Shown: positions 1-8,595 of the stretch, in pieces
Layout of the letters: every line of letters starts with the position of its first letter
Position numbering within the stretch: position 1 is the first letter of the stretch
Source of the DNA: Lujinxingia litoralis
GTDB taxonomy: Bacteria > Myxococcota_A > Bradymonadia > Bradymonadales > Bradymonadaceae
NCBI RefSeq assembly: GCF_003260125.1
Contig: NZ_QHKO01000003.1
Location: 308,833-372,832 of the forward strand
Direction of reading: 5' to 3'
DNA length: 64,000 nt
Translations under genes and position numbers: made by a program
Notes under the pieces: model-generated
Told to the model about the DNA's origin: nothing
Seen by the model: the letters and a program-made list of their open reading frames with translations, nothing else
Database searches by the model: none

Positions 1-1
1 G

Positions 2-1627
2 AGCTTCTTTGACAAGAACTTTGAGATGCACGATCGGCTCAGCCAGGCCTTCTGTTTTGCTACAGGGATGGCTGCGGCTCATGCCGATGATCCCCGGGCG
101 CTACGCATGCCTCAGAAGCTGGTGGGCGTGAATACCGCCAGCAGTAAGCTGGACGTCGCGCTTAAAAGTAGATTCCGGGGGCTGGACGATGAGGTGTTTG
201 AGGCGCTGCTCCAGGATGCGCGCTTTGGCGACATGCAGCTCTACCTCAAGGAGCTGCGGCGCGACGCCGATGCCCAGCTTGAGCCGGAGCTGGAAGAGCT
301 GGCCGTGGAGTTAAATCGCGACGGTTTGCACGCCTGGGGCACGCTCTATCGACAGGTGAGCGGTCGGCTTAAGGTCTCCATGGAGCTTGACGGAGAACGC
401 CAGGAGATGTCGGTGGGGCAGGCCAAAAACCTGCACGATCACGCCGACCGCCAGGTGCGAAAGGCGTCGTTTGAGAGTCTTAATGAGGCCTGGGCAACCA
501 TTGCGCCCACCTGTGCCGCGACGCTCAACTCGATCGTGGGCGCCCAGCAGACCCTCTATGAGCGGCGCGGGCAAGACTGCCTGACCTATTCGTTGAATGC
601 CAACCGGGTGGAGCGCGCCACGGTCGACGCGATGTTTGAAGCGGCGCGCGCGGTGCAGCCTCTCCTTCATCGCTACCTCAAGGCCAAGCAGCGCCTGCTC
701 GGGCTTGAGGAGTTGCACTGGTACGATATTCATGCTCCGGTGGGCCAGGAAGCGCCCACGTTTAGCTATGAAGAGGCTCAGCTCTTTATCGTGGAGCAGG
801 TGGGCTCGTTTGCCGAGCGGGTGGCCGACTTCTGCAAAATGGCGCTTCGCGATCAGTGGGTCGAGGTGGAAGATCGTGCCGGCAAAGCCCAGGGAGGCTA
901 CTGCTCGGGGCTTCCGGTGAGCGGTCAGACCCGCATCTTCATGACCTTTGGCGGATCGACCACCGGGGTGACCACGCTGGCGCATGAGCTCGGTCACGCC
1001 TACCACGGGTGGGTCATGCGGGATTTGCCGGCCAGCGAGCGCGACCTGGGCATGGGCGTGGCCGAGACGGCCAGCACCTTGCTGGAGGTGATTGTGGAGC
1101 AGGGCGCGCTCTCCCAGGCCGATGATTCTCAGCGCCTGGGGCTGCTCGATCAGCGGCTGGCGCGCTCGGTGGCTTTTCTTATGGATATCCCGGCGCGCTA
1201 CGACCTTGAGTTGGCCATGCATGAGGCCCGGGCCGAGGGGCCGCTCAACGAAGATCAGCTCACCGAGATGACCGAGACGATCTTTTCTCGGTACTTCGGG
1301 GAGAGTCTGGCCTCGGTCGACCCCCTCTTCTGGGCCTCCAAGCTGCATTTCTATCTGACCGGGCTGCCTTTTTATAACTTCCCCTACACCTTTGGTTTCC
1401 TCTTCTCACGGGCGGTTTATGCGCAAGCTCGCCAGGAGGGTGAGGGCTTCATCGATACGATCGATGCGCTGCTGATGGATTCGGGGCGGATGACCTCCGA
1501 AGAGTTGGCCAGCCGCTACCTGGGCGGCGACCTGGGGGATTCGAAGTTCTGGAGCGCGGCGATGGACGATCTGGCCTCGGATGTGGCCGAGTACGAAACC
1601 ATGGTCGACGCGGCGCTCCGCGCGTAA
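2..1627 (+). CDS. pepF: Oligoendopeptidase F (M3 family), 5' end cut by the window
   Basis: Zinc metallopeptidase of family M3 that hydrolyses oligopeptides in the cytoplasm. The reading frame is open from base 2, eight codons before the first ATG at 26, so the N-terminus is cut off by the window edge. About 541 residues are visible, against roughly 600 for PepF enzymes. The HExxH zinc site is seen as TLAHELGHAYHG near residue 320 of the visible part, followed by the conserved GMGVAETASTLLE stretch that supplies the third zinc ligand and the C-terminal YxFPYTFGFLFSRAVY block. It ends 21 bp before the next gene on the same strand and may be co-transcribed with it. Confidence 0.93.
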   Translation, partial: SFFDKNFEMHDRLSQAFCFATGMAAAHADDPRALRMPQKLVGVNTASSKLDVALKSRFRGLDDEVFEALLQDARFGDMQLYLKELRRDADAQLEPELEELAVELNRDGLHAWGTLYRQVSGRLKVSMELDGERQEMSVGQAKNLHDHADRQVRKASFESLNEAWATIAPTCAATLNSIVGAQQTLYERRGQDCLTYSLNANRVERATVDAMFEAARAVQPLLHRYLKAKQRLLGLEELHWYDIHAPVGQEAPTFSYEEAQLFIVEQVGSFAERVADFCKMALRDQWVEVEDRAGKAQGGYCSGLPVSGQTRIFMTFGGSTTGVTTLAHELGHAYHGWVMRDLPASERDLGMGVAETASTLLEVIVEQGALSQADDSQRLGLLDQRLARSVAFLMDIPARYDLELAMHEARAEGPLNEDQLTEMTETIFSRYFGESLASVDPLFWASKLHFYLTGLPFYNFPYTFGFLFSRAVYAQARQEGEGFIDTIDALLMDSGRMTSEELASRYLGGDLGDSKFWSAAMDDLASDVAEYETMVDAALRA

Positions 1628-1648
1628 CCAAAGCAAGTGAGAGGACGT

Positions 1649-3031
1649 ATGACGACGCAATCCACCCATACTGTGGCCATGATCGGCGCCGGCCCGGCCA
1701 GCATTTATGCGGCCGAGGTGCTGGCGAAGGCGGGGCATCGCGTAGTGATGCTCAATCGCGACATTAAGCCTGGAGGGCTTGCCGAATTCGGCATCTACCC
1801 GACGAAGTACAAGATGAAGCGAGGCCTGCGCCGCTACTTCGACCGGGTGCTCTCCCACGACAACATCACCTACCTGGGCAATGTGAGCGTGGGCCAAGAG
1901 GCCGATGTCTCGCTCGAAGAGCTGCGCGAGCTGGGCTTTGATGCGCTGGTAGTCGCCGTGGGGGCTCAGGGGACCAAATGGCTGGGCTTGCCCGGCGAAG
2001 ACGCCGAGGCCTGCTTCCACGCCAAGGATCTGGTGTACCATTACAACGGGCTTCCCCCCTTTAGTGAGCGGGAGTTTCCGGTGGGGCAAGACGTGGTGGT
2101 GGTCGGCATGGGCAACGTCTGCCTGGACATCGTGCACTGGATGGTGTGCGAGCGTCAGGTGCGTTCGGTCACCGCGGTGGCCCGGCGCGGGCCCGGTGAG
2201 CGTGCGTTTACCGATAAGGAGTTCAAACTGGTGAGCCAGGCGCTCGATACCGAGGCGTTGCGCGCCGAGTTTGACGGCATCTCCGAGGTGCTCTCGGCGG
2301 TGGGGCAGGACCCCGAGGCGCTGCACCAGGAGTATCTGCGCTACATCGAGGAGCCGCTGGAGTCGCCCAGTGAGACGTCGCTGAAGATGCGCTTTTTGCG
2401 CTCGCCGGCCCGGGTGGAGGTCGATGCGTCGGGGCGAGTGACCGGGTTGACCTGTGAGAAAACCCGCCTGAAGCCGCCGGGAGAGAAGGGTCGCGTGGGC
2501 GTGGAGCGCACCGGAGAGTTTGAGACGCTCGCCTGCGACACGGTAGTCTTTGCCATTGGCGATGCGATTGAACCCACGCTGGGGTTGCCGCTCTCACCGG
2601 CGTGGTCCGGGGAGTTCGCCACGGTGCCCGAGCCCTGGGAGGCGCACCCGGATCGCCCGCGCTACATGGTCTACAATCCGCAGACGGAGACCCCGATCTG
2701 GGATACCTTTGTGGTGGGATGGGCTCGCAAGGCCTCCGACGGATTGGTCGGGAAAGCGCGGGCCGACGCGGTTCAGGGATGCGATGAGATCCTGGGTTAC
2801 CTGCAAGGGGCGTTCGCGGAGCGCCCCTCGGAAGTGCGTCCGGCCGAGGACGTGGTCCAAGGGCTGGATCAGATGCTCCGGGAGCGAAACGTCCGCCTGG
2901 TAGGTTACGATGAAGTTAAATATCTCGATGAGCTCGCTGCCCGGGAGGCCGAGTCTCGAGGCCTGGTGGAGTACAAGTTTGCGACCCGAGCGGAAATGTT
3001 TCAAAAACTTGATGAGGAGCCCAGCGCATGA
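1649..3031 (+). CDS. FprA-like ferredoxin/adrenodoxin-NADP reductase family flavoprotein
   Basis: Two-dinucleotide-binding flavoprotein of 460 residues. An N-terminal FAD Rossmann motif (MIGAGPASIYAAE, residues 11-23) is followed by GGLAEFGIYP, and the NADP(H) motif GMGNVCLD sits at about 153-160. The VVGWARKASDGLVGKARADA block near the C-terminus is typical of adrenodoxin reductase/FprA proteins. The expected role is electron transfer between NADPH and ferredoxin; glutamate synthase beta subunits share the fold, but they normally carry an N-terminal Fe-S Cys cluster that is absent here. A GTG at 1637 is also in frame. The ATG at 1649 is preferred because GAGAGG precedes it at good spacing and because the FAD motif starts right after it. 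The stop overlaps the next gene's ATG. Confidence 0.82.
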   Translation: MTTQSTHTVAMIGAGPASIYAAEVLAKAGHRVVMLNRDIKPGGLAEFGIYPTKYKMKRGLRRYFDRVLSHDNITYLGNVSVGQEADVSLEELRELGFDALVVAVGAQGTKWLGLPGEDAEACFHAKDLVYHYNGLPPFSEREFPVGQDVVVVGMGNVCLDIVHWMVCERQVRSVTAVARRGPGERAFTDKEFKLVSQALDTEALRAEFDGISEVLSAVGQDPEALHQEYLRYIEEPLESPSETSLKMRFLRSPARVEVDASGRVTGLTCEKTRLKPPGEKGRVGVERTGEFETLACDTVVFAIGDAIEPTLGLPLSPAWSGEFATVPEPWEAHPDRPRYMVYNPQTETPIWDTFVVGWARKASDGLVGKARADAVQGCDEILGYLQGAFAERPSEVRPAEDVVQGLDQMLRERNVRLVGYDEVKYLDELAAREAESRGLVEYKFATRAEMFQKLDEEPSA

Positions 3032-3591
3032 AGCGAGTTAACGTCATGCAGAGCGCGCTCAGCGTCCTCTTGCTCGCCGGGCTGATGCTGGCAGCCGTGG
3101 GGTGTGCGACGGCTCCTGATCAGCGCCGCGCTGCGGAGCGCGGGCCCGACCACTCTGTCGGTGCGCCTCCCAGCGGCGACGAGGCGGCGGTGGCGCCATT
3201 GCCCGAGAACCCGGCCTCTCGGCCTGCCCGGACGCTTGCGCCGCGCGAGCCGATGGTCGGCCCCGATGGCGCCAGTCTTGTCTCTCGCGGTGAGGTTGAG
3301 GCGCTGCTCGAACGCGGGCCGGCGGTGGTGTTTCAGCATGTGGATACCGAGCCGACGCACCAGGGCGAAGCCTTTGTCGGGTTCATGATTGTCGACATCT
3401 CCACGGCCGCGCACGCCTTTGTGGCACCCCAGCTTCGGGTGGGCGATGTGGTCACGCACATCAACCTGGTGAAGTTGGAGCGGCCCGACCACTACCTCGA
3501 TGCCTGGTCATCCCTGGCCGACGCCGGTGAGATTCGGGTGGACTTTGTGCGCGATGGGGAGCCCATGCACGCCATCTGGCGCGTGGAGTGA
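3028..3591 (+). CDS. Lipoprotein with C-terminal PDZ-like segment
   Basis: A protein of 187 residues. It starts in an ATGA overlap with the upstream flavoprotein gene, with GAGGAG 9 bp upstream. The N-terminus is a lipoprotein signal (KR, hydrophobic stretch, AAVGC lipobox at about residues 23-27), followed by a low-complexity Pro/Ala/Arg linker to about residue 90. The C-terminal 90 residues contain LRVGDVVTHINLVKL, a pattern like the ligand-binding and beta-alpha part of PDZ domains. The family was not recognised beyond that. It probably sits on the periplasmic face of a membrane and binds protein termini, but this is inference. Confidence 0.7.
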   Translation: MKRVNVMQSALSVLLLAGLMLAAVGCATAPDQRRAAERGPDHSVGAPPSGDEAAVAPLPENPASRPARTLAPREPMVGPDGASLVSRGEVEALLERGPAVVFQHVDTEPTHQGEAFVGFMIVDISTAAHAFVAPQLRVGDVVTHINLVKLERPDHYLDAWSSLADAGEIRVDFVRDGEPMHAIWRVE

Positions 3592-3614
3592 GAGGGAGAG
3601 CCCGCAGGCCCGTG

Positions 3615-4421
3615 ATGGATGAGCCCATGACCGAAGGTACCAGCGCACACGCCAGGGTGTCGGGTGGACGGGCCCGTGCCGGCGCGTTGAAGTGGGCTCT
3701 GCTGGCATTTCTGATGCTCAACCTGTGGGCGCAGTGGTTAGGCGCCGGGCTCTTCGCCGAGCTGCGCAGCGCTGATGGATCGGGGTTGCGTATTCTGGCG
3801 ATGATGGTGCCGCTGGTGGTCGGGGTGGTGGGGCTGGTGCATGCCCACCCGGCGCTGCGCCTGCTCATCTTTCCCGTGAGTTTTCTTCCCGGCATGGCGC
3901 TGCTTGCCGAGCGTGAGTGGGAGGCGATGTCGGAGCCTGTAGCGTTGCTGATGGCCGTGGCGAGTTTTGTGCTCTACCTCATTGTCGCGGCGATCAGCGG
4001 CGAAGAGGGGGAGCTTCCCGCGCAGCAGCCCGCCGATGTTCATCCGGGAGACGGGCGCGCGGGAGACTATCGCTTCTTTGTGCGCAGCAGGGTGCTGGCG
4101 GTAAGCGCGGTGCTGGCCGCGATCCTCGGCGCACTGTATGTCAGCCCGGCCATCAAAACCTCGCTGGTCGCCCAGGCTGCCGAACGCGCGCCTCTTCACC
4201 TGACGTTTATGGCGGTGGTGATGCTCTTTGCCTGGGTGGTCATGGCCTATATTTCGGCGGTGTTGCCCGCGCTCAACTGGGAGTATGATCGTCGTCAGCC
4301 GGTGTTTAGCCAGTCACTGGCGCGTCTGATGAGTTCGCCCCGGACGCTCGCGCGTCGCGTGATGTGGCGAGTGGTCGCCGCCGGAGCTGTGATCATGGTG
4401 GCATTTCAGACGATGAGGTAA
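3615..4421 (+). CDS. Multi-pass inner membrane protein, family not recognised
   Basis: A protein of 268 residues with about six hydrophobic segments, among them LLAFLMLNLWAQWLGAGL, MMVPLVVGVVGLVHA, ALLMAVASFVLYLIVAAI and MAVVMLFAWVVMAYISAVL. A charged soluble loop lies in the middle. No catalytic motif is visible; the layout is loosely like Yip1-type membrane proteins. The in-frame GTG at 3588 overlaps the upstream stop, but the ATG at 3615 follows a GAGAGGGAGAG purine tract and gives a more usual N-terminus; the ATG at 3627 is a third possibility. It is the fourth gene in a tightly spaced plus-strand run. Confidence 0.6.
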   Translation: MDEPMTEGTSAHARVSGGRARAGALKWALLAFLMLNLWAQWLGAGLFAELRSADGSGLRILAMMVPLVVGVVGLVHAHPALRLLIFPVSFLPGMALLAEREWEAMSEPVALLMAVASFVLYLIVAAISGEEGELPAQQPADVHPGDGRAGDYRFFVRSRVLAVSAVLAAILGALYVSPAIKTSLVAQAAERAPLHLTFMAVVMLFAWVVMAYISAVLPALNWEYDRRQPVFSQSLARLMSSPRTLARRVMWRVVAAGAVIMVAFQTMR

Positions 4422-4471
4422 TGCGCTCGGGGCCGGCAACTTGGCCGCGCCCTGGCCAGAGACGGGACGCT

Positions 4472-4666
4472 ATGCGGGCAAAGCTCTATGACATCCTCGG
4501 GCTGGGGTTTCTGCTGGGGAGCGCGTACTTTTTTGTGCGGACGATCGAGTTCCTGGCGCAGGCTGATTACGTGGCCGCGATGATCGCGCTGACCGTCGGG
4601 TTTCTGGTGGTGCGGGCCGGTGTGGACCTTGCTCGCCTGGCGCTTGCGGCCAGTCGGGAGGATTGA
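4472..4666 (+). CDS. Small two-helix membrane protein
   Basis: A 64-residue ORF with two hydrophobic helices (LGLGFLLGSAYFFVRTIEFL and AAMIALTVGFLVVRAGVDL) and short charged ends. It begins at the ATG at 4472, about 50 bp after the preceding stop, with GACGGGA upstream. Its TGA overlaps the ATG of the following PpiC lipoprotein gene, which argues that it is translated as part of the same operon. No family was recognised. Confidence 0.6.
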   Translation: MRAKLYDILGLGFLLGSAYFFVRTIEFLAQADYVAAMIALTVGFLVVRAGVDLARLALAASRED

Positions 4667-5691
4667 TGCGGCGATGGTTGCAAGTTCTGATGCCGATGGC
4701 GCTAGGGAGCCTGGGTGTGGTCGGGTGTGCGGAACCCGAGTATGAAGTCACTCACCCGCGGGCCGCGCAGGTCTTTGAGCGCAGCTTTGCGCAGGCGTCC
4801 CCCGAGGCGTCGGTGGTCGCCAGCGTGGATGGCATCGCGCTCGGAGCCGAGGAGCTTGAGAGCTTCTGGAAGCTGCATCCCGAACTCGATCGGGAGGCGG
4901 CACTGCGTGGGCTTATCGAGGAGACGTTGCTGGCGCGAGAAGCCCACCGCCGAGGTCTGACGGACACACCGGATGCCGACTTCGCCCGCAAGCAGGGGCT
5001 GGTCAATGCTTTCCTGCATCAGGAGGTGGAGGTGCCGGTGGGAGACGTGGAGCCCGACGAGAACTTTGTGGGCGTGCTCCAGCGCCACGCAAATGCTCCG
5101 GCCGGCTTTCGCGCAAGCCATCTGGTGATCGTGGTGCCCCAATCGCTGGAGGGAGAGGCCAACCTCAGGGCCGAGCGTCGCAGAGAGCTGTACGAAGCGC
5201 GTTATGACGAGGCGCGCCCCTGGATTGAGGCCAGCGCCGAGCGCCTTGGCGAGCGTCCCTCGCTCGACGCCCTGTGGGAGGAGGCCGCCCGCCTTAATGC
5301 CGGGGAGCTTCCCGAGGGCTTTGAGGCGGTGGTGAACCCGCATCTGCGCTTTGCGCGCGTGGAAGAAGGCGATGTGAGCCAGCGCCTGCCCTCGGGGTGG
5401 ATTCAGGTGATCCCGGAGTTTGCCCGGGCCGCCGGAGCGCTGGTTAAAGATCGGGGCATCGGCGCGCTCAGTGACCCGGTGCGCTCTGCGGTGGGCTGGC
5501 ACCTGATTCGCGTGGATGAAGTGATGCCCGAGGTTCCCGCTCAGCCCGACGAGGTGGAGCGCTTTGCGGCGCGGGAGATCACCCGGGAGCATCGCGCTCA
5601 GGCCTACCGCGAGCAGCTCGAGGCGCTGATTGAACAGGCGCAGATCGAACTAAGGCCCGAGCTGCTGCGCGACGAGGGCGTGCCTCAGTGA
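4666..5691 (+). CDS. PpiC/SurA-type peptidyl-prolyl isomerase lipoprotein
   Basis: A lipoprotein of 341 residues with lipobox GVVGC near residue 21. Residues about 40-110 match the SurA/PrsA N-terminal chaperone region (VASVDGIALGAEELESFW, LRGLIEETLLAREAHRRGL). From FRASHLVIVVP onward there is a parvulin PpiC-like domain, ending in DPVRSAVGWHLIRVDEV, a typical last strand of PpiC domains. The role is folding of exported proteins in the periplasm. The ATG at 4666 is chosen because GGGAGG lies just upstream; the TTG at 4663 is in frame but one codon earlier. The start overlaps the stop of the small membrane protein. Confidence 0.82.
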   Translation: MRRWLQVLMPMALGSLGVVGCAEPEYEVTHPRAAQVFERSFAQASPEASVVASVDGIALGAEELESFWKLHPELDREAALRGLIEETLLAREAHRRGLTDTPDADFARKQGLVNAFLHQEVEVPVGDVEPDENFVGVLQRHANAPAGFRASHLVIVVPQSLEGEANLRAERRRELYEARYDEARPWIEASAERLGERPSLDALWEEAARLNAGELPEGFEAVVNPHLRFARVEEGDVSQRLPSGWIQVIPEFARAAGALVKDRGIGALSDPVRSAVGWHLIRVDEVMPEVPAQPDEVERFAAREITREHRAQAYREQLEALIEQAQIELRPELLRDEGVPQ

Positions 5692-5713
5692 CCCCGCGGT
5701 CGCTGACGCCTCT

Positions 5714-6268
5714 TCACTCCGTGGTGCGGACCACCTCAGCGAGCGGGCGTCGCGGGGTGTCCGGGATCACCTCGGCGTAGCCCACCCAGACAAATCCCAC
5801 GATTTCTTCGACCTGCGGGTCGATGCCCACCGCCTTGTAGGTGTCCGGGGCGTGGGTCATCGCCCCGCTGGCCCATTTTGAGCCGATGCCCTCGCTCCAC
5901 AGCGAGAGGTGCAGGTTCTGAATGGCGCAGGCGATGGCGGCATAGTCTTCGCGGCGGCGGTGCGGGTCGGCGTCCAGGACCTGGCTGACCACGATAAGTT
6001 CGGGAGGGTTGCCGAACTTCTTGCGCAGCGTGGCCTGGGCCGCGTCACTGAGTTCGCCGCGCTTTTTTCGCTTCTCTTCCAGGCCGATCTCCACGATCAG
6101 CGGACGAGTCGCCGCGCCCACCCGGGTGAAGCGCCAGGGGTTGGTCAGCTTATGGTTCGGGGCGCGAATGGCGGCTTCCAGCGCGCGCTCCACCGCGCCT
6201 TCAGGCAGCGGGGCGGTGGTGAAGTCGTGAATGGTGCGGCGAGTTAAAAGAGCGGTGCGGGTATCCAT
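5714..6268 (-). CDS. Nitroreductase family flavoprotein
   Basis: A protein of 184 residues. The N-terminal LLTRRTIHDFTTAPLP and EAAIRAPNHKLTNPWRF blocks are the FMN-binding signature of NfsB/YdjA-type nitroreductases. The EGIGSKWASGAM region and the C-terminal GFVWVGYAE also fit, and the length is normal for the YdjA subgroup. It reduces nitro or quinone compounds with NAD(P)H through FMN. The ATG at 6268 is used rather than the GTG at 6274 because GGAGG sits 9 bp upstream of the ATG. It is convergent with the PpiC gene, only 22 bp apart, and divergent from alanine dehydrogenase. Confidence 0.85.
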   Translation of the reverse strand: MDTRTALLTRRTIHDFTTAPLPEGAVERALEAAIRAPNHKLTNPWRFTRVGAATRPLIVEIGLEEKRKKRGELSDAAQATLRKKFGNPPELIVVSQVLDADPHRRREDYAAIACAIQNLHLSLWSEGIGSKWASGAMTHAPDTYKAVGIDPQVEEIVGFVWVGYAEVIPDTPRRPLAEVVRTTE

Positions 6269-6303
6269 AGGCACGGGCCTCCGGGGGATGCGTCGTTCAG
6301 TCT

Positions 6304-6328
6304 CACCGGGAGCGAGGTTGCCCCGGTG
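6304..6328. other. Inverted repeat upstream of the nitroreductase gene
   Basis: CACCGGG and CCCGGTG arms of 7 bp flank an 11-base spacer, 36 bp upstream of the nitroreductase start, in the divergent region shared with ald. It could be an operator or a leader hairpin. No T-tract follows, so it is not a terminator. Confidence 0.35.
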
Positions 6329-6393
6329 TCAGGCGCATTCCTAGCGGCTCTGAGGCCCTTGCGCAACGGGAGCAACGCCACGGTCTCGCTTCG

Positions 6394-6422
6394 TTGCGGG
6401 GCTGATCGCGGCCCGCTATAGT
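6394..6422 (+). promoter_or_regulatory. Putative sigma-70 promoter of ald
   Basis: TTGCGG and TATAGT are separated by exactly 17 bp, and the -10 box ends 73 bp before the ald ATG. The -10 matches consensus at 5 of 6 positions and the -35 keeps the TTG. This is a sequence match only. Confidence 0.5.
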
Positions 6423-6495
6423 CGCTGCGGGCGTCGTCCGAAGTTAGGGGGGCTACCCGGGAGCGACTCACCTTGCCATCACCCGGAGAGAGGCC

Positions 6496-7608
6496 ATGCA
6501 TATTGGAGTTCCGAAGGAGATCAAAAACCATGAATATCGCGTAGGGCTGGTGCCCGCCGGGGTGGCCGAGTACGTGCGTCACGGCCACCGGGTTGTGGTG
6601 GAGGCCGGTGCTGGCGAGGGCAGCGCGATTTCGGATGAACGCTATGTAGAGGCCGGGGCCACGATTGTGCCGACGGCGGAAGAGGTCTGGGCGTCGGCCG
6701 AGATGATCGTCAAGGTCAAAGAGCCGGTCGCCCCGGAGTATGAGCTGATGAAGAAGGGCCAGCTCATCTACACCTACTTTCACCTGGCGGCGGTGCCGGA
6801 GCTGGCCCGGGTGCTTCTGGAGCGGGAGGTGTCGGCGGTTGCCTACGAGACGATCCAGCTGCCCGACGGACGCCTGCCGCTGCTGGAGCCGATGAGCGAG
6901 GTGGCCGGGCGCATGGCCATCCAGGTGGGCGCGCGCTGTCTGGAGCGCGAGTACGGCGGCAAGGGCGTGCTCCTGGGGGGAGTGCCCGGGGTAGCCCGCG
7001 GGAAGGTCGTGATTCTGGGAGGGGGAGTCGTCGGCACTCATGCCGCGAAGATGGCCGTGGGCATGGGCGCTCAGGTCACCATCATCGATCTCAACCTCAA
7101 CCGCCTGCGTTACCTGGATGACATCTTCGGAAGTGAGATTCAGACGATGCATTCCAATGTGGGGACGATCGCCGAGCAGGTGCTCCACGCCGACCTGGTG
7201 GTCGGGGCGGTGCTCATCCCCGGGGCGCGGGCGCCGCGTCTGGTGACCCGCGAGCATATCAGCCAGATGCAGGAGGGCAGTGTGGTGGTCGACGTCAGCG
7301 TGGACCAGGGCGGTTGCATCGCGACCTGCCATCCGACCACGCACGCCGACCCCACCTACGTGGTCGATGGCGTGGTGCACTACTGTGTGGCCAATATGCC
7401 CGGGGCGGTGGCGCGCACCTCGACCTTTGCGCTCAACAACACCACCTTGCGCTACGGGCTGGCACTGGCCAACAAGGGGCTGGAGCAGGCGGTGCGCGAG
7501 GACGCCGCGCTGGCCCTGGGAGTCAATACCTACCAGGGAGCCTGTGTGTACAAGGCGGTCGCCGACGATTTGAACCTGGAGTACACCCCGCTTCGAGAGC
7601 TGCTCTAA
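6496..7608 (+). CDS. ald: Alanine dehydrogenase
   Basis: NAD-dependent L-alanine dehydrogenase (alanine to pyruvate plus ammonium), 370 residues, the standard length. The N-terminus [20 protein letters not shown] carries the substrate Arg (R15); the catalytic Lys (K75, in VKVKEP) and His (H96, in YTYFHLAA) are present. The NAD-binding [17 protein letters not shown] motif begins near residue 171, and the [16 protein letters not shown] block near the C-terminus is conserved. GGAGAGAGG precedes the ATG. It is divergently transcribed from the nitroreductase. With gdhA downstream it points to amino-acid use as a carbon and nitrogen source. Confidence 0.96.
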   Translation: MHIGVPKEIKNHEYRVGLVPAGVAEYVRHGHRVVVEAGAGEGSAISDERYVEAGATIVPTAEEVWASAEMIVKVKEPVAPEYELMKKGQLIYTYFHLAAVPELARVLLEREVSAVAYETIQLPDGRLPLLEPMSEVAGRMAIQVGARCLEREYGGKGVLLGGVPGVARGKVVILGGGVVGTHAAKMAVGMGAQVTIIDLNLNRLRYLDDIFGSEIQTMHSNVGTIAEQVLHADLVVGAVLIPGARAPRLVTREHISQMQEGSVVVDVSVDQGGCIATCHPTTHADPTYVVDGVVHYCVANMPGAVARTSTFALNNTTLRYGLALANKGLEQAVREDAALALGVNTYQGACVYKAVADDLNLEYTPLRELL

Positions 7609-7616
7609 GGCAGGGA

Positions 7617-7645
7617 GCCCGGGCACGCCGGGAGCGTGCTCGGGC
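7617..7645. terminator. Hairpin after ald (no T-tract)
   Basis: Twelve-base arms GCCCGGGCACGC and GCGTGCTCGGGC pair with one wobble around a 5-base loop, 8 bp after the ald stop. There is no following T-run, so it may be a weak terminator or an RNA-protecting stem. Confidence 0.35.
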
Positions 7646-7882
7646 CCCCGCCTGGCTCGCCGGGAGGCCGGGCTTTGCGCTCGACGCTTCTTTTCTGGCA
7701 CCCTGCTCGCAAGAAGGTGTGAGGTCTGCGGCGTGCCCTGAAAGCCGCTGAGACTGAAAGATTGCAAACTGAATGAAATAGAAATGCGCGCGTCTCAAGT
7801 TACACCGAACGCGTCGGCCTGCGTGCCGCGCCCCTCGTCAGAGTCTGGCGAGGTGATGACTCGAGAGCAGGGGAAGGTGCCC

Positions 7883-8557
7883 ATGTTTAAGAAGAACAAA
7901 AAGTCGATGGACGCTCAGGAGCGGCGAGCGTTTGAGCAGGAAGCGATTCCTCACCTGGATGCGCTCTATGGTACCGCGCTGCGTCTGACCAAAAGTGAGA
8001 GCGACGCCGAGGACCTGATTCAGGAGACGATGCTCAAGGCTTATCGCTACTTCGATAAGTACGAGCAGGGCACCAACTGCAAGGCCTGGCTCTTCAAGAT
8101 CATGACCAACACCTTCATCAACCGCTACCGCAAGCAGCAGAAGCGCCGCGAGTACCTGGTCGATGATGATTTTCGCCCGCTGCAGGAGCGCGCGGAGGCC
8201 CCCGAGCTGACGCCCTTCCACGAGAGCTTCGAGACCGAAGAACATCTCTACTTCAAGATGTTCGGCGATGAGGTCAAAACGGCGCTGGAGCAGGTGCCGG
8301 TCGATTTCCGGATGGTCGTACTTTTGGCCGACCTTCAAGATTTTGCGTACAAAGAGATCGCCGAGATCATGGATTGCCCGATCGGCACCGTGATGAGTCG
8401 CCTCTACCGGGGTCGGCGTCTGTTGCAGGCCCAGCTCAAAGAGTACGCGCTTAAAAATGGCTACATTCCGTCGCCCGAAGAGGAAGAGAAGGAGGCCGAA
8501 GGTGCGCCGACCGATCTTCAAGCCTACCGCGAACGCAAAGCCGCCCAGGCCAGCTGA
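7883..8557 (+). CDS. ECF RNA polymerase sigma factor (RpoE-like)
   Basis: A sigma-70 family ECF factor of 224 residues. Region 2 is visible as YGTALRLTKSESDAEDLIQE through YFDKYEQGTNCKAWLFKI. Region 4 is visible as LPVDFR-like VPVDFRMVVLLADLQ, DFAYKEIAEIMDCPIGTVMS and RLYRGRRLLQ. The start is set at ATG 7883, which has GGGAAGG 5 bp upstream and begins with basic residues; in-frame ATGs at 7856 and 7784 are less well placed. The downstream gene encodes a zinc-finger anti-sigma factor, so this sigma is probably held inactive at the membrane until a signal releases it. Confidence 0.9.
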   Translation: MFKKNKKSMDAQERRAFEQEAIPHLDALYGTALRLTKSESDAEDLIQETMLKAYRYFDKYEQGTNCKAWLFKIMTNTFINRYRKQQKRREYLVDDDFRPLQERAEAPELTPFHESFETEEHLYFKMFGDEVKTALEQVPVDFRMVVLLADLQDFAYKEIAEIMDCPIGTVMSRLYRGRRLLQAQLKEYALKNGYIPSPEEEEKEAEGAPTDLQAYRERKAAQAS

Positions 8558-8595
8558 GAGCCGTCTGAGACGGGTTTGGTTCAACTTCGATTGAG

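Noticed and set aside
311..1348. Long minus-strand ORF opposite pepF
   Set aside because: It lies antisense to a gene with a clear zinc peptidase signature; such long antisense frames are common in GC-rich DNA.
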